Origin: JACROF01 sp964533055
Lineage (GTDB): Bacteria > Patescibacteriota > Microgenomatia > Levybacterales > UBA12049
DNA: 33,245 bases
NCBI GenBank assembly: GCA_964533055.1
Contig: CAZHKZ010000009.1
Coordinates: 1 to 33,245 of the forward strand
Reading direction: 5' to 3'
Part shown: positions 5,939 through 14,684 of the stretch, in pieces
Numbering within the stretch: the stretch's first letter is position 1
Layout: every line of letters begins with the position of its first letter
The notes under the pieces: generated by a model
Database searches by the model: none
Told to the model about the DNA's origin: nothing
Seen by the model: the letters and a program-made list of their open reading frames with translations, nothing else
Program-made: the position numbers and the translations under genes

Positions 5939-7699
5939 ATGGTCCTGTCCACTCTTTCAAAAAAACTTGGTTTCTTCTTTGCTTCCCTTGGCATCCTTGG
6001 GCTCCTTTTTACGACGATCTCCTCACCTCAAAAAGCCCACGCACAATCACAAAGTCTCTATAGCTCAAATGTCGCTCAAAATGACTATACCCGCGTTCAG
6101 GCAACTGTCCTGGGTCTTATGGGCACGATTATCTGCCAGATATCTGGTATTGATGTGATTGATCCTGCCCACGGCTGCCTTGGCATTGACCCTAGCACCG
6201 GCAAACTCGGTTATGCACCACCTTCTGAAAATTCAAATCAAATTGGTGGTCTCCTTGGAATGACATCGAATATGATCGGGACCGTATATTCACCTCCCGC
6301 CTCCACCTCACAGACTGTTCGCTATCTCTCTCAAAATTTTGGGTTTGAAAAGAGAGCATATGCACAGACAGAAAATCAGGGTGGCTTTGGCTATCTTGCA
6401 TCAGTCCAAAATATCTGGCTGAAAGTTCGCAATATCTCGTATCTCGCTCTCGTCATTGTCTTTATGCTGATTGGCTTTATGATCATGCTAAGAGTGAAGA
6501 TTGATCCTCGGACAGTCATGTCTATCCAGAACCAAATTCCAAAAATGATTATTGGCATCGTACTTATAACATTCTCGTACTCTATTGTTGGAGCGCTGGT
6601 AGATCTCATGTGGGTCACAACATATTTTGGCATCAACGTCCTTACTGACTCTGGTAAAACCAGGCAAGTCGCAACTGAAAGTCTTAATGATAATCCGATC
6701 GAATATGCTAGCCATATTCTCAGCGTAGACGGTGGCCCAGGTGATGATGCAAGCAGTCAATTAATAGTTAGGAACGATATTCTAAAATCTGATATAGCAG
6801 TTGGAGGAATTAGTGGCGTCTCAATAGCGGTCGGTAAAACAATTGGAGATGTCATATCTCGATCTGCAGGTGAGCTCCTTTTCCTTGGCGCAGATGAACC
6901 CAACTGTCATTGGTATAATTTCGCAACAAAGATTGGCTCATGTATTGAAAAGAGCTTTATGTCTTTTCTCAAATACCTCGTAGCTATTCTAGCATTCCTT
7001 ATTGTTGGACTTGCCATACTTATCGCCCTCTTTAGAACTTGGCTCTCACTCCTTCGTGCATTTATCTATGTCGTGATCTATACCATCCTAGCGCCATTGA
7101 TGATCGTCGCAGGACTAGTACCAGGTAGTTCTTTTGGCTTCTCACGCTGGTTTAGAGCAGTCCTCGCCCACCTACTACTCTTCCCAGTCACCGCGATGGT
7201 ACTCGTCCTTGCAAGAATATTTGCTGAAAATAGTGCACTGAATAATCCCAATCAAACATTTGTCCCACCTTTTATCGTTAACCCAAATGCCCTTGATAAT
7301 ATGGGTTCTTTGATCGCATTTGGCATCATCATGGTCGTACCAGAGCTTCTCACTTTTGTAAGGGACGCAGTTAAAGCAAAGCCAGGCCCAATTGGTGGCA
7401 TTATTGCAAAGGGCTTTGGCGCAGGTATGCCAGCAATTGCACCTGTTAAAAGTATTTGGAAAGGACTCAATGCAGCTGATCATCATAAGCAAGAATTCGG
7501 AGCGCTCGGACTTGTTCGCAGTAATCTCACTTCCAGATTTAGCCAGCAATTCATGAAAAGGAATGGTCGAGAAAGATTTACTGAATATCAAAATAACCAA
7601 GCAAAGATATTGCGCGAACGCGCACTCCGAAATTCTGGCAACAACAACGCGAAAGGAACAAACAATAACGGGGGGACAGGAACATCTTCAACTAGCTAA
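5939..7699 (+). CDS. VirB6/TrbL-like polytopic inner-membrane protein
   Basis: A 586-aa protein from the ATG at 5939. The open frame extends to 5750 but would overlap tRNA-Ser(TGA), so the longer form is rejected. A signal-peptide-like N-terminus ends in KAHAQS (about residues 32-37). An extracytoplasmic region follows, then spans near 164-190 and 200-228, a second soluble loop, and a dense block at about 342-470 (ILAFLIVGLAILIALF, IYTILAPLMIVAGLV, LLLFPVTAMVLVLARIF). The tail is Asn/Gly-rich. This topology and the RTWLSLLRAFIYVV-type segment fit the VirB6/TrbL proteins that form the type IV secretion channel, as often seen in CPR genomes. Its 3' end overlaps the convergent 1011-aa gene by 8 bases. 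The family call is moderate because VirB6 proteins diverge strongly. Confidence 0.75.
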   Translation: MVLSTLSKKLGFFFASLGILGLLFTTISSPQKAHAQSQSLYSSNVAQNDYTRVQATVLGLMGTIICQISGIDVIDPAHGCLGIDPSTGKLGYAPPSENSNQIGGLLGMTSNMIGTVYSPPASTSQTVRYLSQNFGFEKRAYAQTENQGGFGYLASVQNIWLKVRNISYLALVIVFMLIGFMIMLRVKIDPRTVMSIQNQIPKMIIGIVLITFSYSIVGALVDLMWVTTYFGINVLTDSGKTRQVATESLNDNPIEYASHILSVDGGPGDDASSQLIVRNDILKSDIAVGGISGVSIAVGKTIGDVISRSAGELLFLGADEPNCHWYNFATKIGSCIEKSFMSFLKYLVAILAFLIVGLAILIALFRTWLSLLRAFIYVVIYTILAPLMIVAGLVPGSSFGFSRWFRAVLAHLLLFPVTAMVLVLARIFAENSALNNPNQTFVPPFIVNPNALDNMGSLIAFGIIMVVPELLTFVRDAVKAKPGPIGGIIAKGFGAGMPAIAPVKSIWKGLNAADHHKQEFGALGLVRSNLTSRFSQQFMKRNGRERFTEYQNNQAKILRERALRNSGNNNAKGTNNNGGTGTSSTS

Positions 7700-10600
7700 T
7701 CTTCATAGCATTCTTAAGCGTTCCTTGGAGAACTTCCATCAATCCCTTACCCAAACCTTTAAAAATATCTTCAACTGCTTGTCTTTTGAATATCGTGCCA
7801 TTCTCAATATCAGCCGCCTCTCGCAGCCATTTAATCTGATCATGTGAAAATGCATGCTTCTTCTTCTTTACGCTCTTAAAGTCTCTATCATCACCATCGA
7901 ACCCTCCCTGGATACTCTCAATTGCTTCGATCATCATCAAATAGTACTTTGGCTTATAACGCGGGTCTGTACTAAAGAAGTCTCTATGTGCATAAATATC
8001 TGCAGCTATTCTAGCAAGTGCTAATTGTTTCCAGAGGACTTTTTTATTTGCTTGAATTTCCTGAGGATCTATCTCATGTTCATGCACTTTTATTACTTTT
8101 TTATTACCATTTGCATCTAGCTTAAATGAGCCATCTTTATTTTTTTCATAGTCTTTTCGCCAGAATGATTCAATATCGAGCACCTGCCTACCAAATAGTG
8201 TCTCTGCAATAGGAGCATCTTCCCAAGCCCCCTTTCCACCATTTGCATATCGATTAAAAAATCTGACACTTCTACTAAAATCCATCTGACTATAAGTACT
8301 GTACCCATAGCGCATCTGTTTTAAGAAATGATCTTTGAACTCTTTTTCAAAATTGCCCCTATTTAGACGTAGATTGCCCCATGAATCTTCATCGGTGAAT
8401 TTACTCCAATCTAATTCGTTGCTTTCAGTGATGTCATGAAACATCTCAAAAGCTCTATTCATATGATTCTGAGCCCAATCTCTCTGAGAGTCATTTGTAG
8501 GTCGAAGCTTTCGCGCATACTCAAGAACTTTAAGCCTCCTCATCTCCTCAGCTGCCTCGCGCTCCTCTCGAGTAGCATTCTCTGGAATATCTAGCTCTCC
8601 ATGCTGATGCATCTTCTCCATTAATTGCATAAGGGAGTAATAATGAGTATTGCCCAGCTCATCCTTATAAACATTTCCATTCTCATCTTCAAGAAGCGTT
8701 TCAGAACGAGCTGCATTGAGATAATCAACAAGTGTCGATTTAATCATGAATAATGTGTATGGATTCCCCACCATTCCAGCCCTATCTGCGCCAGCCATCT
8801 TATGACGATACTCTTCTAATTTCCCAGGCTTTGCACAAGCATCATTGGCATTTGCTTTGAGATCATTTCGCCATCCGGCACCCATTGGTCGTGCCATAAA
8901 GGATGCCATTAATCTTGCATAAGCACCGCTTCCATCAGTTTTGAGCTTGCCATTTTCATCTCTAATTCCCAGGTCATACCTCTCCTCAATCGCTCTCTGA
9001 ACAAGATTGTTAACAATTACTGATATATCGCTTTTCTTAATTGGAAGATTAAAAATATTAATAAAATCTACGATCTTTGCTTCCATCTTCTTTCCCTCTA
9101 ATTTTTCACCAGAAAAGAGAAACGCTGCTGAATTATTTGCATCCCCTTCGACAGACTCCAAGAAACGCATTATTTGATCATGTGAAATTTCTTTACCAGT
9201 TCCAAAGCCTTTTTCTATCGCTACTTTTTTGATCTCATCTCGAAGGACATCAGGATCAAGGAGCATATTGGCTTTATCACCTAATAACTCTCGTAGCTTC
9301 TCGGGATCTGAGATGTTGTAGTAGGTCAAGAAAGCCGTATTGATAGCATTTCCCAAATTGGTATCTACAGCTTTCTTATCAGGCCTACTTTTCCCTGCTT
9401 TGCGTTCATCAAGTGTAGACGGATTTGAATCAAACTTATGTGACATTGTGAGCACATTTGCAAGCACACTCATGTTGTCAAAGCCTGGCTTGCTACGAGA
9501 ATTATTGTAAAATTGCTTTGCAATAACATCATTGAGCTTGCCATCATTGCCCATCATTGCTTTATATTCAATGTCATCAGTTCTGTAAGTTGTAAACTGC
9601 CAAAGCGTCAAACGAACAAAGTCAGCGAGGTCTTTATATTGATTGTCATATTTATCTTTAAAATATTTATCCTGATTATCAAGCATATTCTGAATCGAGA
9701 TATCTTTATACTCACGCTCAAGCTTAACAGTGGTGAACATATTCATAACATCATCTGGTGACTCGCCGTGAAAAAATACTGCTCTATCTTGAACCCAGTG
9801 CATGAAGTTTTCTTGATTTACTACCTCTTTAACTTCGCCGTTTTCGTCTCTCATAACGTTACCAAACTCATCTATCATTGGCTTTACAAGAGCAAATTCT
9901 GCTCCCCTTCCCCACTTAGGATCTGAGTAGTCCATGATTTCTTCAAGCAGCTCATTCATATTTGCAATCTTAACCTCTTGCCTCTCCTTATTTTTTCTTT
10001 TCTCGATTTGCATCTGCTCTTCAGGCGTACTACCAACACGACGCTGCCTACCCTGTCCAGGCTCATTATGATCTCTTGGCGATCCTTTGCTGATATTTAT
10101 TCCTCTTTCCGCATCCTGTCGCATCCGCTCCCTGTCCTCAGGTGAAGTCTGCGGATTGGCTTGAAGGTACTCATTGAAAATACGTAAAGCTTCATCGCGA
10201 GGAAGAATTCCAACTTTCGCCAACTCTACTGGAACATCGTTGCTTAATCGCTCTTTTGGCTTTATAACTTCACCCTGATTTGCAGACTTATACTCAAAAC
10301 CTTCCGGCTTTAACCCAGCTCGAGCCATCGTTACAAAACTTTTCATCCTATCATCATCAGGCATTGTGCCGTCTTCGCTCTCAAGCTTTGCCCAGGCTAA
10401 AGCCGTCTGGAATATTTCATCTTGACTCCTGTAATCACCACCCGGCTCACCTTCTTGAGGAACATATGTTAGTTCAGGATTTTCAAGAGGATTCTGTAGG
10501 GGTCGATTGCCGGTGTGATCTGAAAAACCAGAGAACTCTGGGCTTTCCCCATAAGGCAATCCAGTTCTATGGTTTATAATTGGTGAAGGTACTCGGTTAA

Positions 10601-10727
10601 ATTCATTATTTCTCGTATCAGACATAGGCAAATCTCCATTATTAGCATAGGGGTTCAGGCTGTTGGGTGTCAAACCTACGACACTCTTTTCCAAGGCTTC
10701 AGGTGATGGCATGTATCCTTCTTTCAT
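7692..10727 (-). CDS. 1011-aa soluble protein of unknown function
   Basis: A very large hydrophilic, helix-rich protein without signal peptide or obvious membrane span. The first about 100 residues are Pro/Asn/Gly-rich and probably disordered; the rest is charged and helical. Four short Gly-Asn turn motifs of the type DENG or DANG recur (DENGEV, DENGKL, DENGNV, DANGNK), two preceded by a (D/E)xxGN variant. I recognise no enzyme motif. It starts 69 bases after the AAA-wHTH regulator on the same strand and may be co-transcribed with it; a TAGACT also lies 6 bases before its ATG, so it may have its own start. It ends tail-to-tail with the VirB6-like gene. Its place inside the secretion locus suggests a scaffold, cargo or effector, but nothing in the sequence decides this. 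Confidence 0.82.
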   Translation of the reverse strand: MKEGYMPSPEALEKSVVGLTPNSLNPYANNGDLPMSDTRNNEFNRVPSPIINHRTGLPYGESPEFSGFSDHTGNRPLQNPLENPELTYVPQEGEPGGDYRSQDEIFQTALAWAKLESEDGTMPDDDRMKSFVTMARAGLKPEGFEYKSANQGEVIKPKERLSNDVPVELAKVGILPRDEALRIFNEYLQANPQTSPEDRERMRQDAERGINISKGSPRDHNEPGQGRQRRVGSTPEEQMQIEKRKNKERQEVKIANMNELLEEIMDYSDPKWGRGAEFALVKPMIDEFGNVMRDENGEVKEVVNQENFMHWVQDRAVFFHGESPDDVMNMFTTVKLEREYKDISIQNMLDNQDKYFKDKYDNQYKDLADFVRLTLWQFTTYRTDDIEYKAMMGNDGKLNDVIAKQFYNNSRSKPGFDNMSVLANVLTMSHKFDSNPSTLDERKAGKSRPDKKAVDTNLGNAINTAFLTYYNISDPEKLRELLGDKANMLLDPDVLRDEIKKVAIEKGFGTGKEISHDQIMRFLESVEGDANNSAAFLFSGEKLEGKKMEAKIVDFINIFNLPIKKSDISVIVNNLVQRAIEERYDLGIRDENGKLKTDGSGAYARLMASFMARPMGAGWRNDLKANANDACAKPGKLEEYRHKMAGADRAGMVGNPYTLFMIKSTLVDYLNAARSETLLEDENGNVYKDELGNTHYYSLMQLMEKMHQHGELDIPENATREEREAAEEMRRLKVLEYARKLRPTNDSQRDWAQNHMNRAFEMFHDITESNELDWSKFTDEDSWGNLRLNRGNFEKEFKDHFLKQMRYGYSTYSQMDFSRSVRFFNRYANGGKGAWEDAPIAETLFGRQVLDIESFWRKDYEKNKDGSFKLDANGNKKVIKVHEHEIDPQEIQANKKVLWKQLALARIAADIYAHRDFFSTDPRYKPKYYLMMIEAIESIQGGFDGDDRDFKSVKKKKHAFSHDQIKWLREAADIENGTIFKRQAVEDIFKGLGKGLMEVLQGTLKNAMKIS

Positions 10728-10733
10728 GCCTGT

Positions 10734-10739
10734 AGTCTA
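10734..10739 (-). promoter_or_regulatory. Possible -10 box of the 1011-aa gene
   Basis: TAGACT on the minus strand ends 6 bases before the ATG, the same spacing as other genes here. The -35 is poor, so support is mostly positional. Confidence 0.35.
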
Positions 10740-10796
10740 CAGCCAAATCGGAGATACTACTTGATAGCTACCTTACAAAATCCTTTCAGAATAGGG

Positions 10797-12095
10797 CTAG
10801 ATGAGCTTTATGCCGCGACCTTTTACCGTGAGAATGTGGGAAGGATTATTGGGGTCTTTTTCTATTTTTCGTCTCAGTCTGAAAACAAGTTGGTCGATTG
10901 CTTGCTCAGTCACCCCTTGCACTGATTGATTCTGCGCCCAAACGTGCTCAACAATCTCATCTCTTCCAACTATCTCCTCTCGATGTTCCAAAAGATACGA
11001 GAGCAATCTATATTCTGCCTTGGTAAGATCATCTGATAAGGCCTTCTCGCCCAATCTTATTGTGTTTGAATCAACATCTAGTGATATGTCTTCGCTTCTC
11101 TTTGGAGCTAGATCTGCCCATGACTTTAAAAGTGGGATTTTGATGTCATCCCCAGCCATCATGCCGATCTTTTCGAGATATACCCCAGCTTCAGTCCTTT
11201 TTCCTAATAGCAGCACTTCCTGCTCTGATGGGGTCAACTCATTCCAAATATCACTCAGAGCACTCACTATCTTACCCTGAAGAATGAGGCTGCCTAATTC
11301 TATGCTGTTTCCCTCCAGATATGCTTCGCATATAAGTTTTGTCAGCCTTAAGTGTCCACCAGTCAACCCTATGATCCTAGACTGAACATCACTTGGTATA
11401 CTTTTTTGAGTGATTTTCTCCAGGTACGCCAAACGAAAGTTAACAGTTGCATCATCATGAAGAGACATATAAATAGAGTTACTACTAACTGAGTCGCTAA
11501 AATCATGCAAGATATCTTGGTCTACTGACTCCTCTAGTGATCGTGACAAAGAAAAGATGACCGAGAATCGATACTTCGCCCTATCTCGAAGTGCAGCTAG
11601 CACAGTGAAGAACTCTTTTAAAACATTTGGCAGATATGAATCGAACTTATTGCAAAGCAATATTACGGTTAATTTCTCCTCAACTGCCAAATACTCAATC
11701 ACACTCTTAAGACCCTGACTCATTACAGACTCATCTTGATAAGACAGCGCTTTTCTCAAAATGGCATCAACTTTGTCATGTCGGCCTGACATCCCTCTCT
11801 CCTGCAGTGAGCTCGCTAGGCTGATCATCATATATTTCCAAACTTCTACCAGACTCTTATCACGGACTTCTGAGAAATTAAGCATGCAAAAATGAACGTC
11901 TTTATGATGAACCGGAAAATGCTTGAGATGAATAGAGTGATTATAAGCAAGCAGGCCAAGGAGACTCGATCTCCCAACACCAGGCAGCCCTATCAGTTGA
12001 ACTGATCCACCTTCCTTTATATAAGTGACGATCTTACCGATCTCTCTTTCACGAGCGCCATCAGGATATAAAGACTCGAAATGCTTAGGATCCAT
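10797..12095 (-). CDS. AAA/STAND-like ATPase domain fused to C-terminal OmpR-type winged helix; degenerate nucleotide site
   Basis: A 432-aa probable transcription regulator. Residues about 10-300 resemble an AAA/STAND NTPase. The P-loop at 36-43 reads GLPGVGRS, with Arg where the Walker A Lys should be, and the Walker B strand reads TVILLCNKFD (about 144-152), lacking the usual Asp-Glu pair. Nucleotide hydrolysis is therefore doubtful. Residues about 338-432 form an OmpR/PhoB-type DNA-binding domain (LTKAEYRLLSYLLEHREEIV, then QAIDQLVFRLRRKIEKDP and ILTVKGRGIKL). There is no receiver domain. It is divergent from the pilin operon at 12196, sharing a 100-base promoter region, and lies upstream of the 1011-aa gene. 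Control of one or both is a reasonable inference. It could respond to a ligand or partner rather than to phosphorylation. Confidence 0.85.
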   Translation of the reverse strand: MDPKHFESLYPDGAREREIGKIVTYIKEGGSVQLIGLPGVGRSSLLGLLAYNHSIHLKHFPVHHKDVHFCMLNFSEVRDKSLVEVWKYMMISLASSLQERGMSGRHDKVDAILRKALSYQDESVMSQGLKSVIEYLAVEEKLTVILLCNKFDSYLPNVLKEFFTVLAALRDRAKYRFSVIFSLSRSLEESVDQDILHDFSDSVSSNSIYMSLHDDATVNFRLAYLEKITQKSIPSDVQSRIIGLTGGHLRLTKLICEAYLEGNSIELGSLILQGKIVSALSDIWNELTPSEQEVLLLGKRTEAGVYLEKIGMMAGDDIKIPLLKSWADLAPKRSEDISLDVDSNTIRLGEKALSDDLTKAEYRLLSYLLEHREEIVGRDEIVEHVWAQNQSVQGVTEQAIDQLVFRLRRKIEKDPNNPSHILTVKGRGIKLI

Positions 12096-12103
12096 ATGTA
12101 TAT

Positions 12104-12131
12104 ATTGTACCCTTTGCCATCATTCTTTCAA
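12104..12131 (-). promoter_or_regulatory. Promoter of the AAA-wHTH regulator
   Basis: TTGAAA (12131-12126), a 16-base spacer and TACAAT (12109-12104) on the minus strand, ending 8 bases before the ATG. It lies back-to-back with the pilin operon promoter, which would allow a shared operator. Confidence 0.6.
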
Positions 12132-12160
12132 AGCTCTGATGGGATGACTTCTACTGTTTC

Positions 12161-12189
12161 TTTGCACTCATTTAAATAGATGCTATGCT
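12161..12189 (+). promoter_or_regulatory. Leaderless promoter of the pilin operon
   Basis: TTTGCA (12161-12166), a 17-base spacer and TATGCT (12184-12189), ending 6 bases before the ATG at 12196. Confidence 0.6.
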
Positions 12190-12195
12190 AAATAC

Positions 12196-13341
12196 ATGAG
12201 AAAATTTCTCTTACTGCCTTTTATTGTCCTGTTTTTCTTGATTCTTTTCCCCACTACTAGCCATGCACAAACTGCTGCAGAAATCACAAATTTCTTAAGC
12301 TGTGGGGATCAGACATCTGACGTGCAAGGTCAATTAGACGCCAAAAACAATCCACTCTATAAGTCATGCTCGGCAGGCCCAATTACTGGACTGCCGGTAG
12401 GCGTACTGCCAACTCTAACTTTCACCGTACTAGGCGATGGCTATAATAGATCGATTGATATTCCAGCATCTTCGCTCGGAAATTCTCGAGGTGGACAATT
12501 TACTTACTGTGGGATGACTGAGAGTGGGCAATCTTTCTCACCCGTAGGAATTGGTTCTCCATATTTTTATCATCCAAGAATTACAGATATAAAATTCACT
12601 GCCCCAGGATATACCTCACAATCTTATAAAATTTTTAAAGATGATCCGTGCTTTACTGCAACAGATGATGGCAAGAAGGCTACCCAAGTTGGAGGAATAC
12701 TCTTTTCAAAAGAGTCAGATACGATTAAACACTATGGTTGCGTAATCTACAACAATGTTAGTACCTGTGCTGAGAGCACTAGTATCAGCGATGATACTGA
12801 TCCTGCATGTTCAAATACTTGTAAAACATTCTACCTCTACTGCGCTGATACATCTTGCACGGGAGTGGTCTGCTCTCTAACTGATACCCCAGATCCTATT
12901 CTCAAAGAGAATGCACGCTATAAAGATAGGAACTTAGGTCCATTTGCATCTGAAAAGTTTTGCAATGAAGGAAGAGATGCATTAGCAAACGAATCCCAAT
13001 ACACGCCACCTCCTAAAGATCTTCCTCCATGTAAAACCAAGATTTCTGACAAAGGCTGTAGTAGTGTTTATAGCGCATTTGGTACACTCAGCACAAATCC
13101 GCAAGGCTTTTTAACAGCTCTCTTTAGTATACTCTTGAGCTTGTCGGGGGGAATCGCCCTACTCTTTATCATAAGATCTGGATATCAACTCATGACTTCC
13201 CAAGGAGACCCCGAAAAGGTAAAGGATGCAAGAGAACGCATCACCTCTGCCATCGTCGGCCTACTCTTCATCGTCTTTTCACTTGTTATACTAGAGGTAA
13301 TTGGTGTTGATATCTTAGCAATACCGGGATTAAGTAGATAA
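12196..13341 (+). CDS. Secreted Cys-rich protein with C-terminal TrbC/VirB2-like pilin domain
   Basis: A 381-aa protein. A signal peptide spans residues 1-25 (FLLLPFIVLFFLILFPTTSHAQ). About 270 extracytoplasmic residues with 14 cysteines follow, then two membrane spans at the C-terminus (GFLTALFSILLSLSGGIALL and AIVGLLFIVFSLVILEV) linked by a short loop SQGDPEKVKDARERI. That last segment matches the loop of the small pilins downstream (SGGDKAKVEAARNTI). It is therefore a pilin-type module with a large, probably disulfide-bonded, ectodomain. Ordinary VirB2 pilins are about 100-140 aa. It is first in the pilin operon and only 1 base from the next gene. A role as fibre tip or adhesin is inference. 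Confidence 0.82.
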   Translation: MRKFLLLPFIVLFFLILFPTTSHAQTAAEITNFLSCGDQTSDVQGQLDAKNNPLYKSCSAGPITGLPVGVLPTLTFTVLGDGYNRSIDIPASSLGNSRGGQFTYCGMTESGQSFSPVGIGSPYFYHPRITDIKFTAPGYTSQSYKIFKDDPCFTATDDGKKATQVGGILFSKESDTIKHYGCVIYNNVSTCAESTSISDDTDPACSNTCKTFYLYCADTSCTGVVCSLTDTPDPILKENARYKDRNLGPFASEKFCNEGRDALANESQYTPPPKDLPPCKTKISDKGCSSVYSAFGTLSTNPQGFLTALFSILLSLSGGIALLFIIRSGYQLMTSQGDPEKVKDARERITSAIVGLLFIVFSLVILEVIGVDILAIPGLSR

Positions 13342-13342
13342 T

Positions 13343-13678
13343 ATGAAATTATTAAGCCTAAGCATCGATAGCCCAAGTACGAATGAGATTATCAATATTC
13401 AGCCCCCTGTCGGTGTTCCTCTAGGAGGACTTAAGAATGGGTTCTTTAATATGGTACTTGGTAATGGAGTTGTCCTTTTGCTTACCGGCGCATCCATTTT
13501 CGCCCTCATGTTCATTCTCTGGGGAGCAATTGGGTGGATCTTGTCTGGAGGAGACAAAACCAAAATACAAGCCGCGCGCAATCGCATCATGTATGCGATC
13601 ATTGGACTAATCATCTGTCTCCTCGCATTTACAATCGTTACTTTTATTGGAACGATTTTTAAAACACGACTACTTTAA
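13343..13678 (+). CDS. TrbC/VirB2-like pilin-domain protein without classical signal peptide
   Basis: A 111-aa two-span protein: GVVLLLTGASIFALMFILWG and AIIGLIICLLAFTIVTFIG, joined by SGGDKTKIQAARNRI, the loop typical of this family. The N-terminal about 35 residues (LSIDSPSTNEIINIQPPVGV) are polar and do not look like a Sec signal. It lacks the N-terminal cysteine pair of its neighbours. It starts one base after the stop of the Cys-rich pilin-domain gene, so the two are co-translated. It may be a specialised minor pilin or a membrane-resident assembly partner. Confidence 0.85.
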   Translation: MKLLSLSIDSPSTNEIINIQPPVGVPLGGLKNGFFNMVLGNGVVLLLTGASIFALMFILWGAIGWILSGGDKTKIQAARNRIMYAIIGLIICLLAFTIVTFIGTIFKTRLL

Positions 13679-13707
13679 GCGATCGTATTTTTTTCAATTA
13701 TTAGTCC

Positions 13708-13737
13708 TTGACAAGGTATAAAGGAACTACCTAACAT
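13708..13737 (+). promoter_or_regulatory. Promoter of the pilin gene at 13750
   Basis: A perfect TTGACA (13708-13713), an 18-base spacer and TAACAT (13732-13737), ending 12 bases before the ATG. A very short leader is expected. Confidence 0.55.
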
Positions 13738-13749
13738 AGATATAGACAT

Positions 13750-14169
13750 ATGAAATCAATCAGCTCAGTCATCACAAATCTTCTCTTAGCAGTATTCGTT
13801 TTTGCGGCTGTCGTTGTACCTACCAAAACACTTGCAGCCGGAGCTTTGATCAATTGCAGTGGCGGTAGCGCTGGATTCAATAATCTTTGCAATATCACTG
13901 GAGGTCAAGAAGGTGTCATTATTAGAAATGCAATCATTGCGATCTTAGTTGTTTCTGCAGTCGTTGCTCTGATCTTCCTCATCTGGGGTGGATTTAAGTG
14001 GATCACATCTGGTGGAGATAAAGCTAAAGTTGAAGCTGCTAGAAATACGATTATAGCTGCAATCGTTGGACTTATCGTCGCTTTCCTTGCCTACTTCATA
14101 CTCTCTATAGTCCTAGGCATATTCAATATCAATCTCGGAGATCTCAAGATTCCGACCATCATTCCTTAA
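13750..14169 (+). CDS. TrbC/VirB2-like pilin, paralogue 1
   Basis: A 139-aa prepilin. A signal peptide ends near KTLAAG (about 27-31). A short exposed segment with two cysteines (NCSGG and NLCNITGG) follows, then two spans around ITSGGDKAKVEAARNTI. This is the layout of VirB2/TrbC pilins, in which two helices pack into the fibre and the loop faces inward. The 168 bases 13978-14145 are identical to 14416-14583 in the next gene, while the N-terminal part is unrelated at sequence level. It has its own promoter and sits 6 bases before paralogue 2. It is probably a major or alternative subunit of the fibre. Confidence 0.9.
   Translation: MKSISSVITNLLLAVFVFAAVVVPTKTLAAGALINCSGGSAGFNNLCNITGGQEGVIIRNAIIAILVVSAVVALIFLIWGGFKWITSGGDKAKVEAARNTIIAAIVGLIVAFLAYFILSIVLGIFNINLGDLKIPTIIP
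13978..14145 (+). repeat. Pilin core repeat, copy 1
   Basis: 168 bases encoding the pilin core (LIWGGFKWITSGGDK onward to the last strand), identical base for base to 14416-14583. The first 118 bases or so are also shared with the third copy, except single differences. Confidence 0.9.
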
Positions 14170-14175
14170 CTTATC

Positions 14176-14607
14176 ATGAAAAAGATCCTCCAAATCTTTT
14201 CGGTGTTAACACTGTTCCTCTCTCTTTCACTTCCTTTTGCTCCTCTTTCTCTTGCTGCAGTTAATCTAGATCCATGCCAAGGAGCAGGTGCACTTTCTAG
14301 CAACAATCGAATGTACAAACCATGCTTATTGAATGGAGCCGATGGTGGAGGAGGTGCGCTACGCAATATTATTCTTGCGATCCTCGTCATTTCAGCAGTC
14401 GTTGCTCTGATCTTTCTCATCTGGGGTGGATTTAAGTGGATCACATCTGGTGGAGATAAAGCTAAAGTTGAAGCTGCTAGAAATACGATTATAGCTGCAA
14501 TCGTTGGACTTATCGTCGCTTTCCTTGCCTACTTCATACTCTCTATAGTCCTAGGCATATTCAATATCAATCTCGGAGATCTCGTTATACCTAAAATAAT
14601 TCCATAG
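14176..14607 (+). CDS. TrbC/VirB2-like pilin, paralogue 2
   Basis: A 143-aa prepilin. A Sec signal ends near PLSLAAV (about 25-30). A variable mature N-terminus with two cysteines (DPCQGAGAL, YKPCLLNGADGGGG) follows, then the two-span pilin core. The core is identical to paralogue 1 over 56 codons, even at silent positions, so duplication is recent or kept uniform by gene conversion. It has no obvious promoter of its own and lies 6 bases after paralogue 1, so the two are probably co-transcribed. The role is expected to be the same fibre, with a different exposed surface. Confidence 0.9.
   Translation: MKKILQIFSVLTLFLSLSLPFAPLSLAAVNLDPCQGAGALSSNNRMYKPCLLNGADGGGGALRNIILAILVISAVVALIFLIWGGFKWITSGGDKAKVEAARNTIIAAIVGLIVAFLAYFILSIVLGIFNINLGDLVIPKIIP
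14416..14583 (+). repeat. Pilin core repeat, copy 2
   Basis: Identical to 13978-14145 over 168 bases. Identity ends abruptly before the last codons of each gene. Confidence 0.9.
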
Positions 14608-14649
14608 CGATCGCCTCAGCAATACCACCCAGCTACATCCCCGAAAGAA

Positions 14650-14678
14650 TTGCCTATAAGACCTCCATTTGTTACCAT
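14650..14678 (+). promoter_or_regulatory. Leaderless promoter of pilin paralogue 3
   Basis: TTGCCT (14650-14655), a 17-base spacer and TACCAT (14673-14678), ending 6 bases before the ATG at 14685. Confidence 0.5.
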
Positions 14679-14684
14679 AGTTTC

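Noticed and set aside
13676..14615. GCGATCG / GCGATCGC palindromes after two pilin genes
   Set aside because: Only about two occurrences, one incomplete. Too few to claim a repeat family or regulatory site.
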